Source: Candidatus Thioglobus autotrophicus
GTDB lineage: Bacteria; Pseudomonadota; Gammaproteobacteria; PS1; Pseudothioglobaceae
Assembly (NCBI RefSeq): GCF_001293165.1
Contig: NZ_CP010552.1
Span: 558,001-622,000, forward strand
Direction: 5' to 3'
Length of the DNA stretch: 64,000 nucleotides
Shown: positions 17,720-27,165 of the stretch, in pieces
Position numbering within the stretch: position 1 is the stretch's first letter
How the letters are laid out: every line of letters begins with the position of its first letter
The notes under the pieces: model-generated
What the model was told of the DNA's origin: nothing
Database searches by the model: none
Seen by the model: only the letters and a program-made list of their open reading frames with translations
Program-made: the position numbers and the translations under genes

Positions 17720-18376
17720 ATGGATATCAAACAAGCTAGAAAAAACTCGATTGACAACCAAATTCGTCCCTGGGGAGGCTTAGATTATATTGCCAATAAT
17801 GCTTTAGAATCTATCCCCAGAGAGGAGTTTGTGCCTGATCATTATAAAAATCTTGCATTTGCTGATATTGAAATCCCGCTAACAGACAAAGCAAAAATGC
17901 TTTCACCGAAAATGGAAGGCCGCTTGTTAGATGCGCTCAACATCCAAAAAAATGAAACCGTGTTAGAAGTGGGCACAGGTAGCGGCTACTTAACAGCTGT
18001 TTTATCAAAATTATGTCAGTCTGTTACCAGTATTGAAATTAATGAAACACTCAGTCAAGGCGCCCAAGAGAAGTTAAAGCAGCTTAATATTAACAATGTC
18101 ACATTAGAGGTTGGTGATGCCTCAAAAGGCTGGAGACGCTCTACAGACTTTTTCGATGTGGTTGTAATCAGCACTTCTGTGCCAAAAATCACCGGGCGAT
18201 TTTTTCACCTACTTAATGTTGGTGGGCGTATTTTTGTGGTTGAAGGTACCGGAAAAGCCATGAGTGCAAAGGTTGTTACTCGTCTCAGCGAGCACAAATG
18301 GGAAACCAAATCTCTGTTTGAAACGCAGCTAGATGTTATGCGAGGTCTAGAGACGCCGGCAAAATTTGAGTTCTAA
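17720..18376 (+). CDS. Pcm-like (protein-L-isoaspartate methyltransferase family) SAM methyltransferase
   Basis: A 218-residue class I methyltransferase beginning four bases after lpdA. The SAM-binding motif is VLEVGTGSGYLTAVL, and the family features IDNQIRP, REEFVP and ADIEIPL are present. The Pcm-specific catalytic Ser/Thr region is less clear, so repair of isoaspartate is possible but unproven; divergent Pcm homologues of unknown substrate are common in gammaproteobacteria. Confidence 0.78.
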   Translation: MDIKQARKNSIDNQIRPWGGLDYIANNALESIPREEFVPDHYKNLAFADIEIPLTDKAKMLSPKMEGRLLDALNIQKNETVLEVGTGSGYLTAVLSKLCQSVTSIEINETLSQGAQEKLKQLNINNVTLEVGDASKGWRRSTDFFDVVVISTSVPKITGRFFHLLNVGGRIFVVEGTGKAMSAKVVTRLSEHKWETKSLFETQLDVMRGLETPAKFEF

Positions 18377-18400
18377 TTGTTTTAAAAATTAACCAATACT

Positions 18401-20776
18401 ATGAATATGTTTTTTAACTTTGTTTTAAAAAAGTCTATTTTAGGCATAACCCTGCTACTTATTATTGCAGGGTTTTTTGTTTCTCAAATACCCAATTTTC
18501 AACTCGATGCTTCTTCAGACTCTTTGGTGCTTGAAGGTGATGAGAATCTGGCTTTTTATCAGCGTGTTAAGAAAAATTATGGATCGGATGATTATTTAGT
18601 CATTTCCTATCAGGTAAAAAATGATCTACTTGATCCAAAACAACTAACCCACTTATCCAAACTTAAACAAGATTTGGTAGCCATTGAGCAAGTTAAGTCT
18701 GTCACCAGCATTTTAGATGTACCACTATTTCGCTCACCGCCTTTATCGTTAGTAAATTTAGCCGATGAGAATATCACCATTGAAAACGGTAATGCCAATC
18801 TAGAATTGGCCGCCAATGAATTCATAACATCGCCGTTATATGCCAATAACCTAGTCAGTAAAGATGGCAAAACAACCGCTATTTTAGTCACCCTTAAAGA
18901 CAACCAAAGATTTAAAGAGCTTCGTGCAACTCGTGATCAAATGCGCATTCAGCGAGCAAACAACACTTTAAGTGCTAACGATATAAACAAGCTGAAAACC
19001 ATTGAAAGGCAAGTTTTGCGTAACACCACTACACAAAGTGGCCTGCAAGCACAAACCATTGCTGAAATTCGCTCAACCATTAACAATTATAGAGACAAGG
19101 CGCAGTTATTTTTAGGTGGACTACCTATGATTACCACTGATATTGTTAGCTATATTAGTAATGATTTAATTGTTTTTAGCTTGGCAGTTATAGGCTTAAT
19201 GACCATTGTGCTTGCGCTTATTTTTAGAGGTGTCCGTTGGGTGGTTACCCCTATTTTTGTCAGTCTTACTTCTGCACTTATTATGACTGGTGTTATCTCA
19301 TTATTAGAATGGAAAGTTACAGTTATATCTAGCAACTTTTTTTCACTCTTATTAGTATTAACACTCTCAGTGATCATTCACCTAGTTGTACATTATCGAG
19401 AATCTGCCCAAAACAATCCAGATGCTGAACTAGAATTTCTCATCAAAGGCACAGTGCAAAAAATGTTTAAGCCTTGTTTATTCACAACGCTAACAACATT
19501 TGTTGCCTTTGGCTCTTTTTTAGTTAGTGGTATTAAGCCTGTTATAGACTTTGGCTGGATGATGTCTATTGGAGTTGCTATTGCTTTAGCAATATCATTT
19601 TTGATGTTTCCATTATTAATGAGTCTAATGCCAAAAGCAAAAATCAAGACACATAAAACTAAAATTGGCGCCACAAACTCACTGGCTAAGTTCACTGAAC
19701 ATTTTGGCAGCCATTTAATTATCTTTCTAATTGTTATTATGGGCATCTCTGGCCTTGGTATTAGCAAGCTAACAGTAGAGAATCGTTTTATTGATTACTT
19801 TAAAGAAAGCACTGAAATTAACCAAGGGCTCACATTGATTGATGAAAAGCTTGGTGGCACCATTCCATTGGAAATTATTTTTGATGACTTAGCAGAAGAC
19901 TACTGGTTTGATGAAGATCTTAGAGCAGAAATTCATGAAATTCATACTTATCTTGATTCATTAGATGAAACTGGAAAAGTATTGTCTATTGATACTTTAA
20001 TGCAAGTCTTAACGCAAGCTAATGATGGTGACAAGCTTAATGGATTTTTCTTAAATATTGTAAGAGGACAAATACCTGAAAGCGCTAAAAAACATGTACT
20101 TTACCCATACATATCTGAAGATAATGGTCAATTGCGTATAGTTATTAGAGTTTTGGAAACTAATAAAAATCTCAATCGCAATGATCTTATTAATAAAATT
20201 CAACACCATATAGCTAATAATCTAGGTTTTAAAGAGGATAGTTTTCATCTAACTGGCATGCTTGTTCTATATAACAACATGCTTCAAAGTTTATTTGACT
20301 CTCAAATTAAAACCATTGCCATGGTTTTTGCAATGATCTTCTTAATGTTTTGGTTTATATTTAAATCATTTAGTTTATCCATTATAGCAATTATTCCAAA
20401 TATTATCCCATCGACACTAATTTTGGGCGTCATGGGATTATTCAACATACCGCTAGATTTAATGACCATTACCATTGCCGCAATTGCAATTGGAATCGGT
20501 GTTGATGATGCTATTCATTATGTCTATCGTTTTAAAGTAGAATTTAAAAAAGATGGTAATTATCTAGCAACCATGTATCGTGCACACAATAGTGTGGGTT
20601 TAGCAATGTTCTATACTTCGTTGACAATTACATTGGGCTTTTTAATCTTAGTGCTTTCAAACTTTATTCCAAGTATCTATTTTGGTATATTTACTGCGAT
20701 TGCAATGATTAGTGCAATGTTTGTAAATCTGACTTTATTGCCTAAATTAATATTAATATTTAAGCCAAAAATTTAA
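18401..20776 (+). CDS. RND superfamily (MMPL-type) exporter
   Basis: A 791-residue membrane protein with two similar halves. Each half has one N-terminal transmembrane helix, a large periplasmic loop, and a five-helix bundle (helices near residues 10-30, 255-385, 425-445 and 640-785). The motif GIGVDDAIHYVYRF in the second half is typical of COG1033 predicted exporters. The substrate is unknown; hopanoid, lipid or hydrophobic export are family possibilities. The AT content rises toward the 3' end. It is followed by nadB after ten bases. Confidence 0.82.
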   Translation: MNMFFNFVLKKSILGITLLLIIAGFFVSQIPNFQLDASSDSLVLEGDENLAFYQRVKKNYGSDDYLVISYQVKNDLLDPKQLTHLSKLKQDLVAIEQVKSVTSILDVPLFRSPPLSLVNLADENITIENGNANLELAANEFITSPLYANNLVSKDGKTTAILVTLKDNQRFKELRATRDQMRIQRANNTLSANDINKLKTIERQVLRNTTTQSGLQAQTIAEIRSTINNYRDKAQLFLGGLPMITTDIVSYISNDLIVFSLAVIGLMTIVLALIFRGVRWVVTPIFVSLTSALIMTGVISLLEWKVTVISSNFFSLLLVLTLSVIIHLVVHYRESAQNNPDAELEFLIKGTVQKMFKPCLFTTLTTFVAFGSFLVSGIKPVIDFGWMMSIGVAIALAISFLMFPLLMSLMPKAKIKTHKTKIGATNSLAKFTEHFGSHLIIFLIVIMGISGLGISKLTVENRFIDYFKESTEINQGLTLIDEKLGGTIPLEIIFDDLAEDYWFDEDLRAEIHEIHTYLDSLDETGKVLSIDTLMQVLTQANDGDKLNGFFLNIVRGQIPESAKKHVLYPYISEDNGQLRIVIRVLETNKNLNRNDLINKIQHHIANNLGFKEDSFHLTGMLVLYNNMLQSLFDSQIKTIAMVFAMIFLMFWFIFKSFSLSIIAIIPNIIPSTLILGVMGLFNIPLDLMTITIAAIAIGIGVDDAIHYVYRFKVEFKKDGNYLATMYRAHNSVGLAMFYTSLTITLGFLILVLSNFIPSIYFGIFTAIAMISAMFVNLTLLPKLILIFKPKI

Positions 20777-20786
20777 TTTCTTTTCA

Positions 20787-22337
20787 ATGTCTAAAAAGCA
20801 TCAATTTGACATCTTAATTATCGGCACAGGTAGCGCTGGGTTAATGAGTGCACTGCAACTTTCAAGAAACCTTTCTGTTGCACTTGTTGCCAAAGACGAC
20901 CTACTAGAGGGTAGCTCTTTTTATGCTCAAGGTGGTATTTCAGCGGTATTAGATGCGCATGATAATTTTGATTCCCATGTTGCTGACACACTTGCCACGG
21001 CTGCTGGTTTGGCTGAAAAAACAGCGGTAAAATTTATGGTAGAAAGCGCGCCAGCTGCCATTGCTTCATTAGAGCGCTCAGGTGTTCGCTTTACTAAAGA
21101 TAGCGACCGCTACCATCTCACGACCGAGGGCGGCCACACACATAGGCGCGTGGCTCATGTTGCAGATAAAACAGGTCAGTCTATTCAGGTAAATCTCTTA
21201 GATAATGTCAAACAATGCGCCAACATTACTTTGTTTGAAAACTACATTGCCATTGATCTACTTATACAAAATAAGCAATGTTGTGGCGCCTATATTCTTA
21301 ATAAGAATACTCATCAAGTTGAGAGTTTTATCGCCCATAAAACCATACTAGCTACCGGAGGCGCCTCCAAAGCTTACCTGTATACTTCTAATCCAGACAC
21401 CTCAACTGGAGACGGTATTGCTATGGCCAGTCGTGCAGGTTGTGACATTATGAACATGGAATTTACTCAATTTCATCCTACTTGTCTTTATCACCCCCAT
21501 GCGAAATCTTTTTTGATTTCAGAAGCCATTCGCGGAGAAGGTGGTAAATTACACTTGCCTAGTGGCGAGATGTTTATGCAAAAATATGATTCACGGGGTG
21601 AGCTAGCACCTAGGGATGTTGTTGCTAGAGCCATTGATTCAGAAATGAAATCCGGCGGCCTAGATTGTGTTTATTTAGATATCTCCTTTAAAGGCGAAAG
21701 CTGGATCAAACAACACTTTCCCACCATTTATGAAAAATGTTTAACATTTGGCATAGATATTTCCAAGACCTCTATTCCCGTGGTGCCAGCGGCGCACTAT
21801 ACTTGTGGTGGCATCGATACCAACCTCCAAGGATTAACCAATATTGCTAACTTGTACGCCATTGGTGAAGTGGCTCATGCGCGGGTACATGGCGCTAATC
21901 GCATGGCTAGTAATTCTCTTTTAGAGTGTATTGTCTTTGCCAAATCGTGCGCTCAAGATATTAACCAGAAAAAATTGCAGAGCGATCATTGTCACTTCGA
22001 TCCTTGGGACGCTTCTCGTGTCGCCCCTTCTAAAGAAAAAGTCGTGGTGACACATTTATGGGATGAAGTGCGCTTAATTATGTGGAATTTTGTCGGCATT
22101 GTACGCTCTGATAGGCGCCTAAATTATGCTCAACATCGACTGGAACAAATTGAAACAGAAGTTGATGAATACTACAGTTTATATCTCATATCGAGTGATT
22201 TAATTGAGCTAAGAAACTTAGTTAAAACAGCTCAAATTATCATTAAATCAGCACTCTCTAGAAAAGAAAGTCGGGGACTACACTTCAACGAAGATCATCC
22301 CAAGCAGTCTGAGCAAGCAAAAAACACTATAATATAA
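20787..22337 (+). CDS. nadB: L-aspartate oxidase NadB
   Basis: A 516-residue flavoprotein that oxidises aspartate to iminoaspartate for NAD synthesis. The FAD motif is [13 protein letters not shown], the active-site loop is [14 protein letters not shown], and [25 protein letters not shown] and [13 protein letters not shown] are all conserved in NadB. nadA and nadC are not in the window. There is no good ribosome binding site. def begins two bases after its stop. Confidence 0.95.
   Translation: MSKKHQFDILIIGTGSAGLMSALQLSRNLSVALVAKDDLLEGSSFYAQGGISAVLDAHDNFDSHVADTLATAAGLAEKTAVKFMVESAPAAIASLERSGVRFTKDSDRYHLTTEGGHTHRRVAHVADKTGQSIQVNLLDNVKQCANITLFENYIAIDLLIQNKQCCGAYILNKNTHQVESFIAHKTILATGGASKAYLYTSNPDTSTGDGIAMASRAGCDIMNMEFTQFHPTCLYHPHAKSFLISEAIRGEGGKLHLPSGEMFMQKYDSRGELAPRDVVARAIDSEMKSGGLDCVYLDISFKGESWIKQHFPTIYEKCLTFGIDISKTSIPVVPAAHYTCGGIDTNLQGLTNIANLYAIGEVAHARVHGANRMASNSLLECIVFAKSCAQDINQKKLQSDHCHFDPWDASRVAPSKEKVVVTHLWDEVRLIMWNFVGIVRSDRRLNYAQHRLEQIETEVDEYYSLYLISSDLIELRNLVKTAQIIIKSALSRKESRGLHFNEDHPKQSEQAKNTII
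22328..22333 (+). promoter_or_regulatory. candidate -10 box directly before def
   Basis: A perfect TATAAT over the last codons of nadB, ending six bases before the def ATG at 22340. No Shine-Dalgarno sequence precedes def. Spacing is identical to that at deaD and fthC, suggesting a leaderless def transcript in addition to any read-through from nadB. No -35 box is clear. Confidence 0.4.
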
Positions 22338-22339
22338 CC

Positions 22340-22831
22340 ATGCTACTCCCTATCCTACATTACCCAGACAAGCGCCTTAGAACTAAAGCCACGCCGATTG
22401 AAAACGTTGATGAGACGATTCGCTCACTCGTCAAAGATATGTTTGAAACTATGTATGATGCGCCCGGTATTGGGCTAGCGGCGACACAAGTTAATCACCA
22501 TGTTCGCCTGATTGTCATTGATACCTCAGAGGATAAGTCTCAACCCCTATGCCTGATCAATCCTGAGATTATTGAAAAAGATGGTGAGCTCGAATGGGAT
22601 GAGGGCTGTTTATCAGTGCCAAACTATTATGAGTGTGTGACGCGAGCTAATCATATTAAAGTAAGGGCTTTAAACGAACACGGTGAAATATTCGAGCTAG
22701 AAGCAGAAGAATTGCTAGGCGTTTGTATTCAACATGAAATCGACCACCTAGACGGCATTCTATTTGTCGATCACCTTTCCAAACTCAAACAAAGACGCTT
22801 ACTTGAGAAAACCAAAAAAGCACAAAAATAA
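22340..22831 (+). CDS. def: peptide deformylase
   Basis: A 163-residue metalloenzyme that removes formyl from nascent N-terminal Met. All three motifs are present: GIGLAATQ (residues 43-50), EGCLS with metal ligand Cys90, and QHEIDHLDG with His132 and His136. In many gammaproteobacteria def precedes fmt; here it is followed by dusB. Confidence 0.97.
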   Translation: MLLPILHYPDKRLRTKATPIENVDETIRSLVKDMFETMYDAPGIGLAATQVNHHVRLIVIDTSEDKSQPLCLINPEIIEKDGELEWDEGCLSVPNYYECVTRANHIKVRALNEHGEIFELEAEELLGVCIQHEIDHLDGILFVDHLSKLKQRRLLEKTKKAQK

Positions 22832-22839
22832 CCCCGCTC

Positions 22840-23814
22840 GTGTCAGTTCAAATCGGTCCCTACAAACTTGATTCTATCGCACTCTTAGCGCCTATGGCGG
22901 GTACCAGTGATAAACCTTTTAGAATGCTATGCAGATCTCTAGGCGCAGGGCTTACCACCTCAGAAATGGTGGTTATACAAGATCATTTACTCAACACCAA
23001 TAAATCTAAATATCGCCTTAATTTTGAAGGTGAAAAAACACCGATTAGCATTCAAATCGCAGGATCAGAAGCGCAAGAACTAGCACTAGCCGCACAAAAA
23101 GCAGTTGAATTTGGCGCCGATATTATCGATATTAACATGGGCTGCCCTGCCAAAAAAGTCTGCAATAAAGCCTCCGGATCAGCACTCATGCAAAACGAGA
23201 CATTGGTTAAGAATATTTTAGAATCAGTGGTCTCGGCGGTTAGCATCCCAGTAACTTTAAAAATGCGCACTGGCTGGGATTCTGATAATAAAAATGCACC
23301 AACCATTGCTCAAATTGCCGAGCAAGCCGGCATTCAAATGCTTAGTGTACATGGGCGTACTAAGGCGGACAAATACAACGGCATGGCAGAGTATGACACC
23401 ATCAAATCTGTGGTTAATCAAGTCAGCATTCCTGTGATTGCTAATGGCGATATCACCAGCGCCCAAAAAGCGCAACAAGTTTTGGACTATACGCAGGCTG
23501 CTGGTATTATGATTGGGCGGGCCGCTCAAGGCAATCCTTGGATATTTTCTGAGGTTAATCATTATCTTAACAGTGGGAAAATCTCAGATCCAGTCCCACT
23601 TAAAGAGCAAAAATCCACGATTCTTGAGCATATTGCACAAATTCATGTGTTTTATGGTGATTTTTTGGGATTGAGGCTCGCCAGGAAGCACATTCTTTGG
23701 TATGCTACGCACCTTGATAAAAACCACATGCAGCAATTTTGGCAAACCATTAACAAAATTACCGATCGTGAACAGCAATTTACACTTTTTGAGAACTATT
23801 TAAACCAGCTATGA
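22840..23814 (+). CDS. dusB: tRNA-dihydrouridine synthase DusB
   Basis: A 324-residue FMN enzyme, starting with GTG, that reduces uridines in the tRNA D-loop. LLAPMAGTSDKPFR begins the TIM barrel. DINMGCPAKKVCNKASGSAL contains the catalytic Cys. VSVHGRTK and IANGDI contact FMN, and GIMIGRAAQGNPWIF closes the barrel. It overlaps fis by four bases, the classical dusB-fis operon in which E. coli controls Fis by growth rate. Confidence 0.96.
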   Translation: MSVQIGPYKLDSIALLAPMAGTSDKPFRMLCRSLGAGLTTSEMVVIQDHLLNTNKSKYRLNFEGEKTPISIQIAGSEAQELALAAQKAVEFGADIIDINMGCPAKKVCNKASGSALMQNETLVKNILESVVSAVSIPVTLKMRTGWDSDNKNAPTIAQIAEQAGIQMLSVHGRTKADKYNGMAEYDTIKSVVNQVSIPVIANGDITSAQKAQQVLDYTQAAGIMIGRAAQGNPWIFSEVNHYLNSGKISDPVPLKEQKSTILEHIAQIHVFYGDFLGLRLARKHILWYATHLDKNHMQQFWQTINKITDREQQFTLFENYLNQL

Positions 23815-24041
23815 ACCCCACTGATTTACCGGCTTGTATCAATGCAAAATTAGCTCGTTACTTCGAACAACTCGATGGCGAGCAAGCATCTGGCGTCTAT
23901 AAAATGGTGATGAATGAAGTAGAACCTGTGACAATCAAATTTGTTTTGGAACTGGTTAATCATAATCAAAGCGAAGCTTCTCGCATCTTAGGTATGAATC
24001 GCGGCACACTCAAGAAAAAAATCGAACTCTATAAGCTCTAA
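23811..24041 (+). CDS. fis: Fis family DNA-binding protein
   Basis: A 76-residue protein with the Fis helix-turn-helix at its C terminus (NHNQSEASRILGMNRGTLKKKIELYKL). The N-terminal part is shorter than E. coli Fis (98 residues) but is consistent with Fis from other gammaproteobacteria. It is a nucleoid-associated regulator that bends DNA. It starts inside the dusB stop (ATGA overlap). Confidence 0.93.
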   Translation: MNPTDLPACINAKLARYFEQLDGEQASGVYKMVMNEVEPVTIKFVLELVNHNQSEASRILGMNRGTLKKKIELYKL

Positions 24042-24046
24042 AACTC

Positions 24047-24052
24047 TATAAT
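24047..24052 (+). promoter_or_regulatory. candidate -10 box for purH
   Basis: A perfect TATAAT six bases after the fis stop, followed by a leader of about 33 bases that contains the ribosome site AAAGGAA before the purH ATG at 24092. No clear -35 box is visible. Confidence 0.35.
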
Positions 24053-24091
24053 AACCTTTGTAATTAAAACCCATTCTCTCAAAGGAACAAT

Positions 24092-25633
24092 ATGTCTATA
24101 CAACGCGCCTTAATCAGTGTTTCTGATAAAACTGGTATTCTTGAATTAGCTCAAACATTAGCCAGCAAAAATATTGAAATTCTTTCAACAGGTGGTACGG
24201 CTAAACTCCTAGCAGATAACGACATTCCTGTTATTGAAGTATCAGACTACACTGGCTTTCCTGAGATGATGGCGGGTCGTGTTAAAACCCTAAATCCAAA
24301 GATTCATGGTGGCATATTAGCACGCCGAGGGCTTGATGAAGATGTGATGGCGCAGAACGATATCAATCCAATTGATTTGGTCATCGTTAACCTTTACCCT
24401 TTCCAAGCAACCATTGCCAATCCAGATTGCACACTAGAAGATGCGATTGAAAATATTGATATTGGCGGCCCTGCCATGTTGCGCTCAAGCGCTAAAAACC
24501 ATGCATCAGTAACCGTTGTTGTGGACGCTGCAGATTATCAAACAGTTATCAATGAAATTAACGAAAATGGCAATACAACTCTTGAAACTCGTATTAAGCT
24601 TGCCCTTAAAACCTTTGAACACACGGCGCAATACGACGGTGCCATTGCCAACTATTTAGGCAAAGAAGAGGATGGGTTTTCTAATACTATGAACCTACAA
24701 TTTCATAAAACCCAATCAATGCGCTATGGTGAAAATCCACACCAATCTGCTGCGTTTTATAAAGAGAGCAACATTACCGAAACCTGTGTCGCCTCAAGCA
24801 CACAATTCCAAGGCAAAGAAATGTCGTACAACAATATGGCAGATGCAGACGCTGCACTAGAATGTGTACGCAGTTTTGATGAGCCTGCTTGTGTGATTGT
24901 TAAGCACGCCAATCCTTGTGGTGTCGCCGTTCGTAGTAATATTTTTGACGCCTATGATGACGCTTTTAAAACCGATCCAACCTCAGCATTCGGCGGCATT
25001 ATTGCCTTTAACCGTAATCTTGACATTAAAACCGCACAAACTATTATTGATCGTCAATTTGTAGAAGTGATCATTGCCCCAAGTGTAGATACTGATGCCA
25101 AAGAAGCGCTATCAACCAAGAAAAATGTACGTGCACTAGAATGTGGCGACTTGGCAAAAGCACAAGCTTCACTTGACTTTAAGCGTGTCACAGGTGGCTT
25201 ATTGGTACAAGATAAAGATCTTGGTATTATTACCGAAACTGACATTAAATGTGTGAGCGAACTAGCGCCAACCGCTGAACAAATTCAAGACTTACTATTC
25301 GCCTGGAAAGTGGCTAAAACTGTTAAATCAAACGCCATTGTTTACGTTAAAAACCGAATGACTATTGGTGTTGGCGCCGGGCAAATGTCACGCGTCTATT
25401 CGGCCAAAATTGCTGGCATTAAGGCTGCAGACGAGGGTTTGGTTGTCCAAGGCTCGGTGATGGCATCAGACGCCTTTTTCCCATTTAGAGATGGTATTGA
25501 CGCCGCCGCCCAAGCTGGTATTAAAGCTATTATTCAGCCAGGCGGTTCAATGCGCGATGACGAAGTGATTGCAGCAGCTAATGAACACGGCATTGCCATG
25601 GTCTTTACCGGCATGCGTCATTTCAAGCACTAG
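24092..25633 (+). CDS. purH: bifunctional AICAR formyltransferase / IMP cyclohydrolase PurH
   Basis: A 513-residue enzyme for the last two steps of IMP synthesis. The N-terminal MGS-like cyclohydrolase domain shows [30 protein letters not shown] and NLYPF. The C-terminal transformylase domain shows [23 protein letters not shown] and [10 protein letters not shown], and ends with [12 protein letters not shown] and FTGMRHFKH. It begins a purine group with the unknown 137-residue gene, apt and mtnN. Confidence 0.97.
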   Translation: MSIQRALISVSDKTGILELAQTLASKNIEILSTGGTAKLLADNDIPVIEVSDYTGFPEMMAGRVKTLNPKIHGGILARRGLDEDVMAQNDINPIDLVIVNLYPFQATIANPDCTLEDAIENIDIGGPAMLRSSAKNHASVTVVVDAADYQTVINEINENGNTTLETRIKLALKTFEHTAQYDGAIANYLGKEEDGFSNTMNLQFHKTQSMRYGENPHQSAAFYKESNITETCVASSTQFQGKEMSYNNMADADAALECVRSFDEPACVIVKHANPCGVAVRSNIFDAYDDAFKTDPTSAFGGIIAFNRNLDIKTAQTIIDRQFVEVIIAPSVDTDAKEALSTKKNVRALECGDLAKAQASLDFKRVTGGLLVQDKDLGIITETDIKCVSELAPTAEQIQDLLFAWKVAKTVKSNAIVYVKNRMTIGVGAGQMSRVYSAKIAGIKAADEGLVVQGSVMASDAFFPFRDGIDAAAQAGIKAIIQPGGSMRDDEVIAAANEHGIAMVFTGMRHFKH

Positions 25634-25641
25634 GAGAAATT

Positions 25642-26055
25642 ATGCCAATAGAAACTATGAATGTTTTTCCAATGATTCATTCAATTACCATCGATAAAGA
25701 AAATGATTTAGTGACTGAGTTGGTACAAGATATTAATGATGCAGAAGGTATTCGACAGAATTTATTAGAATCTGTTGCCACGGTTAGAATGTATGAAAGA
25801 ATAAAATTCTACCCATTAGCGCCACCCACTTTTATTGAAGATGTTATGGGTAGCTTTGCACAAATGGGGCTTAGCCGACACATTACTATTTCGGATAATA
25901 CTTATCATGAGATTAATGGCTATCTTGGTTGCACGCGTGTATGGGAGCTTCCGTTGGTACTCAGAGATCAAGTTGAAAAATCCTTGGTTGGCTATGAAGT
26001 AGAATACGACTCAGAAACCTGGGAAATTTTAGATATTGTTCAACTAGAGGCATAA
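25642..26055 (+). CDS. conserved-looking protein of unknown function in the purine cluster
   Basis: A 137-residue acidic soluble protein that I do not recognise. It has a good ribosome site (TAGGAGAAATT before the ATG), sits eight bases after purH and two bases before apt, and has the same codon style as its neighbours, so it is very probably expressed. No signal peptide, membrane helix or Cys motif is present; it has a single Cys (GYLGCTRVW). Noticeable segments are ERIKFYPLAPPTF and VEYDSETWEILDI. Co-transcription with purH and apt suggests a link to purine metabolism or to translation-rate-linked genes; this is only an inference. Confidence 0.75.
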   Translation: MPIETMNVFPMIHSITIDKENDLVTELVQDINDAEGIRQNLLESVATVRMYERIKFYPLAPPTFIEDVMGSFAQMGLSRHITISDNTYHEINGYLGCTRVWELPLVLRDQVEKSLVGYEVEYDSETWEILDIVQLEA

Positions 26056-26057
26056 TT

Positions 26058-26570
26058 ATGAACTTAACCGATCACATTAAAGATATTGTTGACTTTCCAC
26101 AAAAGGGCATTGTCTTTAAGGATATTTCACCCTTATTAGCCAATCCAGAAGCTTTTGCATATGTGGTTGATAATATTGCTAACAAATACAACACCAATTC
26201 AATTGATAAAATTGTTGGCCTAGATGCCAGGGGATTTATCTTTGGTGCGGCAGTTGCTTATAAAATGGGCGTGCCTTTTGTCATGGTTCGTAAACCTGGC
26301 AAGCTTCCAGATCAATGTATCAGCGTTGATTATCAACTTGAATATGGTCAAAACACATTTGAAATTCATGAAAATTCTATCCATGAAAATGACAACGTAT
26401 TAATTGTTGATGACTTATTAGCCACAGGCGGCTCAGTTAAAGCGGTTGTTCAATTGATTGAAGAGTTAAAGGCAGAAGTAATTGCCCTGGAATGTGTCAT
26501 TGAACTGTCTTTTTTGAACGCTAGAAATAGCTTAGGCATCGATATTAATGCGCAAATTACCTATGGCTAG
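26058..26570 (+). CDS. apt: adenine phosphoribosyltransferase
   Basis: A 170-residue type I PRTase that salvages adenine to AMP. The opening DFPQKGIVFKDISPLL is typical of Apt, DARGFIFGAAVAYKMGVPFVMVRKPGKLP follows, and the PRPP-binding motif is VLIVDDLLATGGS. It overlaps the next gene by eight bases. Together they form a logical pair: the nucleosidase releases adenine, which Apt recycles. Confidence 0.96.
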   Translation: MNLTDHIKDIVDFPQKGIVFKDISPLLANPEAFAYVVDNIANKYNTNSIDKIVGLDARGFIFGAAVAYKMGVPFVMVRKPGKLPDQCISVDYQLEYGQNTFEIHENSIHENDNVLIVDDLLATGGSVKAVVQLIEELKAEVIALECVIELSFLNARNSLGIDINAQITYG

Positions 26571-27165
26571 TATCGGCATTGTCTGCGCTATGCACGAAGA
26601 AGTGCAAAAAATTGTCACTGCGCTGAATCTTAAAAAACTAACAACAAATTCAAACTTTGCTATTTATCAAAATCAGCAAATAACACTGATTGAATCTAGC
26701 ATTGGAAAAGTTGCCAGTACTCTGGCCACTTGCACTTTAATCGAAAATTATAATATTGATCGTTTGATCAATATTGGTCTTGCAGGTGCACTAAAAACAA
26801 CCCCTGTTGGATCGGCTTATTTTGTCAGCTCAGTAACGCAGCATGATGCGTTCATCCCCTTTGAGCAATATCAAGCTGACATGTATCAAAGCATCAATTG
26901 CATGGTACCAACAAATGCCGCCAACGCCATGACTCTAACCACAGGTGATCAATTTATTGACAACATGCATCATGCCAATAGCGATGCTGATATGGTTGAT
27001 ATGGAGGGGTTTGCTATTGCTTATGTGGCCAACAAATATAAGCTGCCCATTACCATGATTAAAGGCATCTCTGATGATGCTAATGGTGCCAGTGAAGAAG
27101 TTTTATTCAAAAACCTTAATGCAGCTATGGATCAGACTATTGTCTTATTAAAGCAAGCAATTTAG
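26563..27165 (+). CDS. mtnN: MTA/SAH nucleosidase-like protein (short form)
   Basis: A 200-residue member of the PNP/UDP phosphorylase superfamily, about 30 residues shorter than E. coli MtnN. The N-terminal CAMHEEV supplies the acid Glu, and IGKV, INIGLAGAL, QHDAFIPF, VDMEGFAIAYV and GISDDANGA match MtnN motifs in order, including the catalytic Asp. The gap falls between the HDA motif and the DMEG motif, in the substrate-loop region. I chose the ATG at 26563, which overlaps the apt stop, over the in-frame ATG at 26548. It would cleave methylthioadenosine or S-adenosylhomocysteine to adenine. Confidence 0.82.
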   Translation: MASIGIVCAMHEEVQKIVTALNLKKLTTNSNFAIYQNQQITLIESSIGKVASTLATCTLIENYNIDRLINIGLAGALKTTPVGSAYFVSSVTQHDAFIPFEQYQADMYQSINCMVPTNAANAMTLTTGDQFIDNMHHANSDADMVDMEGFAIAYVANKYKLPITMIKGISDDANGASEEVLFKNLNAAMDQTIVLLKQAI

